Shown here piece after piece: positions 9,485-18,156 of a stretch of DNA of 64,000 nt (its first letter is position 1; every line of letters starts with the position of its first letter). Under the pieces are notes generated by a model that did no database searches, was not told the origin of the DNA, and saw only the letters and a list, made by a program, of their open reading frames with translations. A program made the position numbers and the translations under genes. This DNA is from Hoylesella oralis ATCC 33269 (GTDB lineage: Bacteria > Bacteroidota > Bacteroidia > Bacteroidales > Bacteroidaceae), in the NCBI RefSeq assembly GCF_000185145.2, contig NZ_GL833119.1, positions 1,925,464 to 1,989,463 of the forward strand. The letters run 5' to 3'.

Positions 9485-11695
9485 TTAAATTCTGGTTACT
9501 TGTTTTACGCCTTTTACCGTTCTGATTTTCTTGATAAGGGTATCGAGGTGAGAAGTGTCGTTCAATTGAACGATAAGATTGCCACTGAAAAGGCCGTCGT
9601 GGCTGTCGATATTGATGCTTCTCATCACGATTTTTTCTTCTTTTGAGATAATACTTGTGATGTTGTTCACGATGCCGATATCGTCGTTACCGACAATGTG
9701 TAGTGTGATACTATACAGATTATTGCCTTTTCCGCTCCAACGGGCTTTCACAATTCTGTAGCCGAAACGCTTTCTTAGTTCAGGAGCGTTAGGGCAGTCG
9801 GTACGATGGATTTTTATGCCTCCGTTGACAGTGACGAAACCGAAGATCGGATCGCCATAGATGGGGTGGCAGCATTTGGCCAGAGAATAATCTATACCTT
9901 TCAGGTTACGGTCGATTACCAGCACATCTTCGTTCTGTTTTACGATCTCTTCGTCGGGGTTTTCATAGCTGTATTGATCTGCCGACTGTGTCGTCTTGTT
10001 GGAATTGATATTGAAATCGTGATCTCTTATTTCTACGTAGCGTTCTATGATTTCGTTGGGATCAAGTTTCTCATCGGCTATCTGCTTGTAAAAATCTGAG
10101 ACCTCTTTGAAGCCCATCTTCTTTATGAGATGCGACATGACAGCCTCTTCTACTTCGATTTTCTTGTTTTTAAATCTTCTTTCGAGCAGTTCCTTAGCGT
10201 ATAAAGCATCCTTGGCTTGTGTCTCTTTCAGGGCGAGGCGTATTTTCGATTTAGCACGTGAAGTCTTGACGATATTTACCCAGTCCCGTTTTGGTTTCTG
10301 GTTGTTTTGGGTGATAATCTCTACTTGATCGCCCGAATGCAGCATTTCTCGCATGGGAACAACTTTACCGTTGATGCGTCCGCCCACGCATGTGTTGCCC
10401 ACACCCGAATGAATGTGGTAGGCAAAATCGAGCACTGTTGCACCCTTGGGGAATTTGTATAGGTCGCCTTTCGGAGTAAAGGCGTACACCTCATCTTCGT
10501 ACAAATCGAGCTTGAATTGATCCATCACCTGCATGTTATCGCCGGCCTCTAAAGCTGTTCGGATACTTGTGAGCCATTCGTCCAGCGCCCCTTCACTCTT
10601 AATTCCCTTATAGCGCCAATGGGCAGCCAGTCCCCTTTCTGCTATATCATCCATACGTTCAGTGCGTATTTGTACTTCCACCCATTTGTTTTCGGGGCCT
10701 AAGACAGTGATATGGAGACTTTCGTAGCCATTCGATTTAGGTACCGAGAGCCAGTCGCGCAGTCGTTTGGGATTGGGCTGATACATGTCCGTGATGATCG
10801 AATAGGCCTGCCAGCATTGCATTTTTTCTTTTTCGATCGGAGAATTCAGTATGATACGAATGGCAAAGAGGTCGTAGATACCTTCGAAACCACACCGCTG
10901 TTTCTTCATTTTCTGCCAAATGGAGTGGATACTCTTCGTGCGTCCTTTCATGTGATACCGCAGCCCTGCAGCATCTAACTTTTCTTCTATCGGTTTGATG
11001 AAACGTTCGATATAAGCATCTCTTGACTTCTTCGTGGTGTTCAGCTTATCCTTAATCATGTAATAGGCATCATGTTCAAGGTATTTCAGGCTTAGGTCTT
11101 CAAGTTCGCTTTTCAGTTTATAAAGCCCGAGTTTGTGCGCCAAAGGAGCGTATAGATAGCTTGCTTCTTCCGACACCTCTCGTTGAGCCTGCATGTTAGA
11201 AGTATCGCGTATCTGCCTCATCAAGTTTACTCGGTCCGCAATCATGATGAGTATCACTCGCATATCTTCTGCAAACGATAATAACAGATTGCGGAAATTT
11301 TCGCTTTCTATCACCGGATTTTTACTGTACAAATCATGGATGCGTACCAATCCGTGAATAATATGAGCCGTACTTTCACCAAAAGTATTACGAATAGTAT
11401 CAAGGTCTGTATTCTCATCGAGCACACTGGTGTAAAGCAATATCGCAATTACGCTGTCGCGTTTCAGCCCGATTTCGTTAACAGCAATTTCTGCTGTCTG
11501 CAATGCGTTCAGTATAGGGTTTAGTCCGAATACATCTCTATGAATGTGATTATTGCCGATAGCCGCTTCCAAATATTCATGAATGTTTTCAAAGTCGTTA
11601 TCTTTTAACGAGTCGCCTATGGCATTACGCAGGCTGGCAATAATCTTTTTCGAAGATTCGTGTTCCTGTTCTGTAAATACAAATTTTGCTTCCAT
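9485..11695 (-). CDS. RelA/SpoT-family (p)ppGpp synthetase with a degenerate hydrolase domain
   Basis: Long RSH protein, 736 residues, acting in the stringent response. Order: HD region (about 40-190), synthetase (about 230-340, with GRTKSIHSIWQKMKKQ and IYDLFAIRII), TGS (DEVYAFTPKGDLYKFPKGAT), helical region, zinc-finger region (AKCCHPIYGDP...HRTDCPN) and C-terminal ACT domain. The hydrolase site is lost: the expected LLHDVVEDT reads LLYTSVLDEN, so His and Asp are Tyr88 and Thr89, and the upstream HP is NP (59-60). I therefore infer a synthetase-only, RelA-like enzyme; a second bifunctional homologue should exist elsewhere. Start at 11695 is preferred because a promoter box lies within the longer frame at 11770-11777. 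Confidence 0.92.
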   Translation of the reverse strand: MEAKFVFTEQEHESSKKIIASLRNAIGDSLKDNDFENIHEYLEAAIGNNHIHRDVFGLNPILNALQTAEIAVNEIGLKRDSVIAILLYTSVLDENTDLDTIRNTFGESTAHIIHGLVRIHDLYSKNPVIESENFRNLLLSFAEDMRVILIMIADRVNLMRQIRDTSNMQAQREVSEEASYLYAPLAHKLGLYKLKSELEDLSLKYLEHDAYYMIKDKLNTTKKSRDAYIERFIKPIEEKLDAAGLRYHMKGRTKSIHSIWQKMKKQRCGFEGIYDLFAIRIILNSPIEKEKMQCWQAYSIITDMYQPNPKRLRDWLSVPKSNGYESLHITVLGPENKWVEVQIRTERMDDIAERGLAAHWRYKGIKSEGALDEWLTSIRTALEAGDNMQVMDQFKLDLYEDEVYAFTPKGDLYKFPKGATVLDFAYHIHSGVGNTCVGGRINGKVVPMREMLHSGDQVEIITQNNQKPKRDWVNIVKTSRAKSKIRLALKETQAKDALYAKELLERRFKNKKIEVEEAVMSHLIKKMGFKEVSDFYKQIADEKLDPNEIIERYVEIRDHDFNINSNKTTQSADQYSYENPDEEIVKQNEDVLVIDRNLKGIDYSLAKCCHPIYGDPIFGFVTVNGGIKIHRTDCPNAPELRKRFGYRIVKARWSGKGNNLYSITLHIVGNDDIGIVNNITSIISKEEKIVMRSINIDSHDGLFSGNLIVQLNDTSHLDTLIKKIRTVKGVKQVTRI

Positions 11696-11769
11696 GCATT
11701 GTTTCCTATTGAGTGATGGATGCAGACGATGCTGCATATACCTGAAGGGTATTCTATTTATCGCAATTG

Positions 11770-11777
11770 CAAAGGTA
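11770..11777 (-). promoter_or_regulatory. -7 box of the RelA-like gene
   Basis: On the minus strand this reads TACCTTTG followed by C, matching the Bacteroidota -7 consensus. It sits inside a possible 31-codon N-terminal extension of the RelA-like frame, which argues for the downstream start at 11695 and a leader of about 65-70 nt. Confidence 0.65.
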
Positions 11778-11819
11778 ACATTTTCCATGTAAACATTTCC
11801 TGTTTTCAGAAAAAGTAAC

Positions 11820-11827
11820 TATATTTG
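11820..11827 (+). promoter_or_regulatory. -7 box of the DUF4301 gene
   Basis: TATATTTG matches TAnnTTTG and lies about 90 bp before the chosen start at 11915. A clear TTTG at -33 is not seen. It is divergent from the RelA-like promoter, 43 bp away. Confidence 0.5.
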
Positions 11828-11914
11828 TGTCGAAATATATTATGCTAAGGTTAAAAAGTACATGTGCTTTCGCTATTTTTTAATATGGCTATTCTCAAAT
11901 ATAACTATATAATT

Positions 11915-13429
11915 ATGACTCAACAAGACATTGATCAAATTTCAGCCAGAGGCATCTCAGTAGATCAGGTAAACCGCCAGTTGGAAGAAATAAGAACAGG
12001 CTTTCCATTCTTGCATATTGATTCGGCCGCTTCCGTGGGTAATGGAATAACTGCTCCTACAGTGGATGAACGGGATAAATATATCGGCTTATGGAACGAA
12101 TATAAGCGAGAAGGACATAAAATTGTGAAGTTTGTACCGGCAAGCGGTGCTGCAAGTCGCATGTTTAAAGATTTATTTGCTTTCTTGAATGCCGATTATG
12201 ATATTCCTACGACCGATTTCGAGAAGATGTTTTTCGACCATATCAGAGAGTTCGCCTTTAGAGAAGAGCTTTGTGATCAGTGCAAGAAAAACGAAGGCAA
12301 GAATGTTTGTACACTCTTATCTGATGGAAATTATAAGGCTATTGTGGCTAATTTATTGGAGTCGAAAGGCTTGAATTACGGTCAATTACCTAAGGGATTG
12401 CTCCTATTCCATAAATATGATGACGGTGCACGTACACCAATGGAGGAGCATCTTGTAGAAGCAGCGCTGTATGCCGGCTCAAATGGAGAAGCTAATGTGC
12501 ATTTTACAGTTTCTCATGACCATCTTGAATTGTTCAAGAAAAAAGTTGAAGAGAAAGTAGACTATTATTCCAAGAAGTTTGATGTGCATTACAACGTGTC
12601 GTTCTCAGAACAGAAACCGAGCACGGATACCATTGCAGCGAATACGGACAATACACCTTTCCGTAATGAAGATGGCACATTGCTCTTCCGCCCGGGCGGA
12701 CACGGAGCATTGATAGAAAACCTAAACGAGATAGATGCAGAAGTTGTATTCATAAAGAATATAGATAATGTGGTGCCTGACAGGCTGAAAGGTGATACCG
12801 TTACTTATAAACAACTGATAGCAGGAGTGCTTGTAGCGGTCCAAAAGCAGGTTTTCGAATATTTGAAACTGCTTGAAGCGGGCTGCTATACGCATGGGAA
12901 GTTGGAAGAAATTATACGTTTCGTGAAACGAAATTTATGCTGTAGAAAGGCAGACATAAAGGAACTCGAAGATGCGGAGTTGGTGAACTATTTACGGAAG
13001 AAGCTTAATAGACCGATAAGAGTTTGCGGTGTAGTAAGGAATGAGGGGGAACCGGGGGGCGGTCCATTCCTTGCATATAACCAAGACGGTACGGTTAGTC
13101 CTCAAATACTTGAGTCGAACCAGATCGATAAGGCAAATCCAGCCTATGTAAAGATGTTTACAGAGGGTACACACTTTAATCCTGTCGATTTGGTTTGCGC
13201 TATCAAGAACTATAAAGGAGAGTGTTTCCATCTGCCGGACTTTGTAGATAAGAACACTGGTTTCATTAGTTTGAAGAGCAAAGATGGTAAAGAATTGAAA
13301 GCACTGGAGCTTCCCGGACTGTGGAATGGTGCTATGAGTGATTGGAATACAGTGTTCGTAGAAGTTCCGTTGACGACGTTCAATCCGGTAAAGACTGTGA
13401 ACGATTTGCTAAGAGAACAACATCAGTAA
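11915..13429 (+). CDS. DUF4301 family protein
   Basis: A 504-residue soluble protein belonging to the Bacteroidota family DUF4301, recognised from the N-terminus MTQQDIDQISARGISVDQV and the conserved segments FVPASGAASRMFK, LFRPGGHGALIENLN and VVRNEGEPGGGPFLA. The GxA(S)RM and Gly-rich motifs look like a nucleotide-sugar or nucleotide-binding fold, but that is only my inference; no enzymatic role is established from sequence. An in-frame ATG lies 30 bp upstream; I prefer 11915 because that residue begins the conserved domain. It converges on feoAB across a shared terminator. Confidence 0.8.
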   Translation: MTQQDIDQISARGISVDQVNRQLEEIRTGFPFLHIDSAASVGNGITAPTVDERDKYIGLWNEYKREGHKIVKFVPASGAASRMFKDLFAFLNADYDIPTTDFEKMFFDHIREFAFREELCDQCKKNEGKNVCTLLSDGNYKAIVANLLESKGLNYGQLPKGLLLFHKYDDGARTPMEEHLVEAALYAGSNGEANVHFTVSHDHLELFKKKVEEKVDYYSKKFDVHYNVSFSEQKPSTDTIAANTDNTPFRNEDGTLLFRPGGHGALIENLNEIDAEVVFIKNIDNVVPDRLKGDTVTYKQLIAGVLVAVQKQVFEYLKLLEAGCYTHGKLEEIIRFVKRNLCCRKADIKELEDAELVNYLRKKLNRPIRVCGVVRNEGEPGGGPFLAYNQDGTVSPQILESNQIDKANPAYVKMFTEGTHFNPVDLVCAIKNYKGECFHLPDFVDKNTGFISLKSKDGKELKALELPGLWNGAMSDWNTVFVEVPLTTFNPVKTVNDLLREQHQ

Positions 13430-13441
13430 TATTCAGACGAG

Positions 13442-13506
13442 GCCTCTAATAGAGATAAACTTTGCACTTAACGATGACATGAGTATGGTTTATCTCTATT
13501 AGAGGC
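13442..13506. terminator. Bidirectional terminator: 19-bp perfect inverted repeat
   Basis: GCCTCTAATAGAGATAAAC (13442-13460) and its exact reverse complement (13488-13506) enclose a 27-nt loop. It lies between the convergent DUF4301 and feoAB genes and can serve both. The stem is longer than most terminators and has no bulge. Confidence 0.75.
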
Positions 13507-13533
13507 TATATTTATTATTGCCGTTTTATATTA

Positions 13534-16089
13534 TTACACAAACAACATTCCTACTTGATATACGGCGGCAGACACGCACCATGCCAATAGAGTGGTATAG
13601 CATGCGGTAAAGAGAGCCCATTTCCAAGAACCGGTTTCTCCCTTTATTGCAGCAATAGTTGCAATACAAGGAAAGTAAAGCAATACGAAAAGTAAAAAAC
13701 AGTAAGCCGTCAGCGGAGTAATGCCGTTTGCACTCATCTCTTTGTTGAGTATTTGGTATTTTCGATTATTCGTATTATCTCCATTATCTTCGGCAAGTGT
13801 CTCGTCATTACTATATAGTACGCCCATTGTAGAGGCCACAATTTCTTTAGCGCCCACACCGGCCACAAGCCCTACATCTAATTTCCAATCAAAACCCTGT
13901 GCACGAAATATAGGTTCGATGGCTCTACCTATGTGTCCAATGTAACTTTGTTTCTGTTGTTCTTGGCGATCCAAACTGTCGTTGTGTGGGAAATATCCTA
14001 AAGCCCACACAATGATACTTGCCACGAGGATGATGCCTCCCATCTTCTTCAAGTATTGTTTTCCTTTTTCCCAAGTGTGCCTGCCTATGGCTTTCCATGT
14101 AGGGAAACGGTAAGGAGGCAGTTCCATTACGAATGGAGTATCCTCTCCCTTAACAACCGTTTTGGTGAACAGACGGCTCATAAGTATGGCCATGAGTACG
14201 CCGATAAGATACAGCGACATCATAATCAGTGAACGATATTTCATGGTAAAGAATGTGCCTGTTATCATAATATAAATTGGTAAGCGTGCGGAACAGCTCA
14301 TCAAAGGCAATATCAGCATGGTAACAAGACGTGAACGACGGCTCTCTATAGTGCGAGTGGCCATAACAGCAGGCACATTACAACCAAAGCCCATAATGAG
14401 CGGAATGAACGATTTGCCGTGTAATCCCATTTTATGCATGAGTTTATCCATGATGAAAGCAGCGCGTGCCATATAGCCTGAATCTTCCATATAGGATATA
14501 AAGAAATAAAGTATAAGTATCTGTGGTAAGAATACGATGACGGCTCCGACACCACCGATAACACCATCTACGAGCATGTCTTTTACGGGCCCAGCAGGCA
14601 TATTTGTACTGATAAAGTTGCCTAACCATACTACACCGGCATCAATCCAGTCCATAGGAAACTGTCCGACAACAAAAGTCGTTGTAAACATGATAAACAA
14701 GAAAATGAGGAAAATAGGAAATCCGAGATATTTATTTGTGATGATCCCGTCGATCAGATGGGTTATTTTGTAAGTATCTTTTTTATTGCCGGTGTGGTAG
14801 TGTGCCTCTTGCAAGGCACCGTGAATGAAACCGTACTTGGCATCCATAATGGCTGTCTCCAAATCGTCTCCGGTTTCTTCTCTTACTCTTTCGGCAGTTT
14901 GATTGCGTACGTTGACAATATTGTTTTTATAAGGCAGAGTATTTAAAAGAATTTCTGTATCTTTATCCCTTTCGAGAATCTTGATGGCAAGGTAACGGGT
15001 AGAATAGTGTAGGCGTATATTTTCATCAGTCTTTAGATATTTTTGTATATCGGCAATACCTTGTTCTATTTCATGTCCATGATTAATATGGATATGACGG
15101 AACACTTCATTTTGTGGTTGTTTGCCATTTGTATTATCTTCTGAACGTGTGATTTTATCACTATTCCTTTTATTTTCCTTATGTAACTGTCGATTTTTTT
15201 CAACCTCTTTTGGATTTAATTGTTCGTTATCATTCACATAGTCTTCGTTTTCGTATACGCTGATGATGGTGTGGAAAAGCGTTTTTACACCTTTGCCCGA
15301 TGTAAAAACGGTAGGTATCATCGGTACGCCGAAAAGCTGTCCCAATTTGACATAGTCTACATTATCACCCCTTTTTTCCGTTTCATCGAACATATTCAGC
15401 GCACATACCATGCGCTGATGCATGTCGATGAGCTGTGTCGTAAGGTATAGATTACGCTCAAGGTTCGATGTATCTATTACATTAATGATAACATCGGGCG
15501 TATTTTCTATAATCTGTTTCCTTACATAAAGTTCTTCAGGTGAATAGGCCGATAAAGAATAGGTGCCGGGGAGGTCGATAAGATTAAATTTATAGCCTTC
15601 GTATTCTGTGAATCCTTCTTTTGCATCAACCGTTACACCGGAATAATTTCCCACTCTTTCGTGAGCTCCGGAAGCGAAGTTGAATAATGAAGTCTTGCCA
15701 CAGTTAGGATTACCCACAAGAGCAACATTGATAGTGCGCCGCTTTTTCATGGCTGCATCATGTAATTGCTTATCGGTTAAAATGATGGTATCATCATTCT
15801 CTTGTACGGGAAAAGTCGATGAAGTTTCGGTATGTATGTATCCTTTTTTGAGTTGCTCGGCCTCTTGCGTTGATATAATCTCGATTTGCTCGGCTTCGCT
15901 ATGGCGGAGCGAGACCTCGTATCCCATGATTTTGTATTTTACTGGATCGTGTAATGGAGCATTGAGAAGCACTTCTACCACTTTTCCCCTGATGAAGCCC
16001 ATCTCTATAATTCGCTTTCTAAAACCGCCATGTCCATATACTTTTACGATAACCCCATTCTCTCCTGTCTTAAGTTCGCTTAGTCTCAT
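13534..16089 (-). CDS. feoB: Ferrous iron transporter, FeoA-FeoB fusion
   Basis: Inner-membrane Fe(II) uptake protein of 851 residues. Residues 1-75 are a FeoA/SH3-like domain (MRLSELKTGENGVIVKVYG). The cytoplasmic G domain follows, with G1 GNPNCGKT at 126-133, G3 DLPG and G4 NMFDE, then a long charged linker with N/K-rich low complexity. The membrane part carries the two Gate motifs, with GFGCNVPAVMATRTIESRRS and LPLMSCSARLPIY clearly visible. The fusion of FeoA to FeoB is the usual form in Bacteroidota. Start 16089 begins the FeoA domain; the longer frame runs back through the promoter. No FeoC is present. Iron-dependent control is likely; see the dyad upstream. Confidence 0.95.
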   Translation of the reverse strand: MRLSELKTGENGVIVKVYGHGGFRKRIIEMGFIRGKVVEVLLNAPLHDPVKYKIMGYEVSLRHSEAEQIEIISTQEAEQLKKGYIHTETSSTFPVQENDDTIILTDKQLHDAAMKKRRTINVALVGNPNCGKTSLFNFASGAHERVGNYSGVTVDAKEGFTEYEGYKFNLIDLPGTYSLSAYSPEELYVRKQIIENTPDVIINVIDTSNLERNLYLTTQLIDMHQRMVCALNMFDETEKRGDNVDYVKLGQLFGVPMIPTVFTSGKGVKTLFHTIISVYENEDYVNDNEQLNPKEVEKNRQLHKENKRNSDKITRSEDNTNGKQPQNEVFRHIHINHGHEIEQGIADIQKYLKTDENIRLHYSTRYLAIKILERDKDTEILLNTLPYKNNIVNVRNQTAERVREETGDDLETAIMDAKYGFIHGALQEAHYHTGNKKDTYKITHLIDGIITNKYLGFPIFLIFLFIMFTTTFVVGQFPMDWIDAGVVWLGNFISTNMPAGPVKDMLVDGVIGGVGAVIVFLPQILILYFFISYMEDSGYMARAAFIMDKLMHKMGLHGKSFIPLIMGFGCNVPAVMATRTIESRRSRLVTMLILPLMSCSARLPIYIMITGTFFTMKYRSLIMMSLYLIGVLMAILMSRLFTKTVVKGEDTPFVMELPPYRFPTWKAIGRHTWEKGKQYLKKMGGIILVASIIVWALGYFPHNDSLDRQEQQKQSYIGHIGRAIEPIFRAQGFDWKLDVGLVAGVGAKEIVASTMGVLYSNDETLAEDNGDNTNNRKYQILNKEMSANGITPLTAYCFLLFVLLYFPCIATIAAIKGETGSWKWALFTACYTTLLAWCVSAAVYQVGMLFV

Positions 16090-16112
16090 AAATGTACCTC
16101 TTAAAATATTTG

Positions 16113-16120
16113 CAAAGTTA
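16113..16120 (-). promoter_or_regulatory. -7 box of feoAB
   Basis: Minus strand TAACTTTG followed by C, an exact match to the Bacteroidota -7 consensus, 24 bp before the feoAB start codon. Confidence 0.7.
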
Positions 16121-16130
16121 CGTATTTTAC

Positions 16131-16149
16131 TTTGCAACGGTGTTGCAAA
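16131..16149. promoter_or_regulatory. Candidate operator: perfect 8-3-8 dyad upstream of feoAB
   Basis: TTTGCAAC-GGT-GTTGCAAA is a perfect inverted repeat placed where the -33 region of the feoAB promoter should be. Such a dyad is what a dimeric metal-responsive repressor would bind. It is not the classical Fur box. Its role is inference from position and symmetry. Confidence 0.4.
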
Positions 16150-16239
16150 TGTATGGCTGATATCTAAAATACCTAAAAATGATGATGAATGATACCGTTA
16201 AATGTTATTAAGAGAAATATTGATTATTATGAATTGTAT

Positions 16240-16247
16240 TATTTTTG
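16240..16247 (+). promoter_or_regulatory. -7 box abutting the esterase-like gene
   Basis: TATTTTTG followed by C lies only 5 nt before the ATG at 16253, so the transcript would start at or next to the start codon. Confidence 0.5.
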
Positions 16248-16252
16248 CAAAC

Positions 16253-17275
16253 ATGAATAGATTTTGTTTAGTGTTACTTTCTCTTTTCTCCTTTTGGGGA
16301 ATGAAAGGAGAAAATGGAGTGCAGGTGGTAAAGATACACAAGCAGCATACATTTCCGAAGACCGTACCTGCAGGCAATTATAGCGGACTCTGTCATATCG
16401 ACGGTAATCGGTATGCTGTGGTCAGTGACAAGGCTCCTGAAGATGGTTTCTTCATATTTGAGATCGACATAGATTCTGTAACGGGAGATATCAAACAAGT
16501 GGTAAATTTAGGTTATCGATCATCAGGTAAGCCAAACAGAGATATGGAAGGTGTGGCATATTTTCCCATGGCAAATACTATCTTTATATCGGGGGAGGCT
16601 GATAATCAGATTATAGAATATGATATGAATGGTAAATATACAGGGCGTAGATTGCAGGTTCCCGACTGTTTTTTACGAGCAAGTAAGAACTATGGTCTTG
16701 AGTCTTTGACTTATTCTGCTGCATCCCATTTGTTTTGGACTTGTAGTGAAAGCACATTGAAAGGTGACGGTATGCAGACAAATGCAACCAATGGTGTAAG
16801 AAATAGAATACGTATACAATCGTTCACTGAAGACTTATTGCCTGCTAAGCAATATGCTTATCTCATGGATAAGCCTAAATCTGCAAAAGGAGCATATCTG
16901 TATGGGATGGGGATTAGTGAGATGACAGCTTTAGACAACGGTGATCTGTTGGTTTTGGAGCGTGAGTTTTATACTCCTCCTTCTAAAATAGGTGCCTTCG
17001 TTATTAATAAGATTTACCAAGTTAGTGCGGTCAGAATTTCTATAGAAGGTGTTGATACTCTTCAAGATGATACGAAGTACTTGGATAAACACTTTGTTTG
17101 TGAATGGAAAACTCAGTTGAATCTTACAAAAAGAGACATTGCCAATTATGAAGGAATGTGCCTTGGACCTAAATTGGACGATGGTTCCCAAGTGCTGTTA
17201 TTGCTTTCGGATTCACAAAATCAGTATGGTGGAATTCTAAAAGATTGGTTTAAATCAATCGTTATTAAATATTAA
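16253..17275 (+). CDS. Exported esterase-like activity of phytase family protein
   Basis: A 340-residue protein with a signal peptide (MNRFCLVLLSLFSFWGMKG) and one beta-propeller-like domain of the phytase-esterase-like family, recognisable from GNYSGLCHIDGNRYAVVSDK, the central RDMEGVAYFP and the later ALDNGDLLVLEREF and ANYEGMCLGP, with repeated acidic Glu-Gly turns. Members are secreted or periplasmic; the name comes from weak similarity to phytase-like propellers and no substrate is known. Two in-frame ATGs upstream (16202, 16229) are less likely because they would precede the hydrophobic signal region and lie before the promoter box. It ends 36 bp from the convergent PP2C-like gene. Confidence 0.75.
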   Translation: MNRFCLVLLSLFSFWGMKGENGVQVVKIHKQHTFPKTVPAGNYSGLCHIDGNRYAVVSDKAPEDGFFIFEIDIDSVTGDIKQVVNLGYRSSGKPNRDMEGVAYFPMANTIFISGEADNQIIEYDMNGKYTGRRLQVPDCFLRASKNYGLESLTYSAASHLFWTCSESTLKGDGMQTNATNGVRNRIRIQSFTEDLLPAKQYAYLMDKPKSAKGAYLYGMGISEMTALDNGDLLVLEREFYTPPSKIGAFVINKIYQVSAVRISIEGVDTLQDDTKYLDKHFVCEWKTQLNLTKRDIANYEGMCLGPKLDDGSQVLLLLSDSQNQYGGILKDWFKSIVIKY

Positions 17276-17310
17276 TATAAATAACTTTCCATACGTTTAG
17301 GAGGGCTTGT

Positions 17311-18156
17311 TTATAGGACAATTGTTCTAAAACTGATATAAGCGCGGTCGTCAAAAGATACATTTCCGCTCATTAATCCCTTGGTTGCCTTAAATGAGTC
17401 GATATTCATGGGATCGTGTTCGAGTTGTTTACGGAGAGCGTTTTCACTATCTGCAAGTGTTTGTTTTAAAAATGGATACCCGTCTGTAGCAAGAATTACA
17501 TGCGATATTACCGGTATAATTTTTATTCCGTTTTGGTAAATAGGAAAGCCATCGATAACAGCATATTTAAGATTTTGGGCCTGTATGCTATCTAACAGGT
17601 CGGGAAAAATGTGATTGCGCCCATCAATCATCAGAGATTCTGGAGACTGTTGGGGATTGATAGTAAGCTGTTTGGCTATGTATATGGCTCTTTTTTCTGC
17701 AATCAGACCTTCGGTTGGTTTAGGGTTTCCATAAAATTTTCCGTCTACAATACATTGGCAGTCTCCTATCATCCAGACCTGATTATGAAATTTACTGAAT
17801 ATAGCTAAACTCGCTGTGAGCCGTTCTTCTGGATGCTCCGAGAGCATATGTAAATCCATGTTGTGGCAGATATATACCTGATGGATATAGGATGTTACAT
17901 AGTCACAAAAGGATTTAATTCCGATAGTTGGCTCTAAATTTTTGATACACGCCGAAAGGAGTTGCATGCAATAGCGCCCATTTGTCGTATTATCATTAAT
18001 GCAATTGGACGTCTTGCTGGTACTTCCATCTATAACGGCAATAAAATTATCGGTCTCTACTATTCCGTCTTCGCACGTTTCTTGGTTGTGCTTTCCTATA
18101 AGTTGTCGTTCTATAATCTTCATTTCTGAAGTTGGAATTGTTAGTTTTTCTTCCAT
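17311..18156 (-). CDS. PP2C-like (PPM) protein phosphatase
   Basis: A 281-residue soluble protein with features of the PPM family of metal-dependent Ser/Thr phosphatases: an early acidic motif QETCEDG, then NFIAVIDGSTSK with the DG pair, VWMIGDCQCIV, VILATDGYP and the terminal FDDRAYI that corresponds to the DD metal-binding motif. It is shorter and more divergent than standard PP2C enzymes, so I call it PP2C-like. The coding region overlaps the 3' end of ygiQ by 110 bp in another frame; even the next ATG (18123) would overlap by 77 bp, and the first conserved motif lies just after it, so the overlap seems real. Confidence 0.65.
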   Translation of the reverse strand: MEEKLTIPTSEMKIIERQLIGKHNQETCEDGIVETDNFIAVIDGSTSKTSNCINDNTTNGRYCMQLLSACIKNLEPTIGIKSFCDYVTSYIHQVYICHNMDLHMLSEHPEERLTASLAIFSKFHNQVWMIGDCQCIVDGKFYGNPKPTEGLIAEKRAIYIAKQLTINPQQSPESLMIDGRNHIFPDLLDSIQAQNLKYAVIDGFPIYQNGIKIIPVISHVILATDGYPFLKQTLADSENALRKQLEHDPMNIDSFKATKGLMSGNVSFDDRAYISFRTIVL

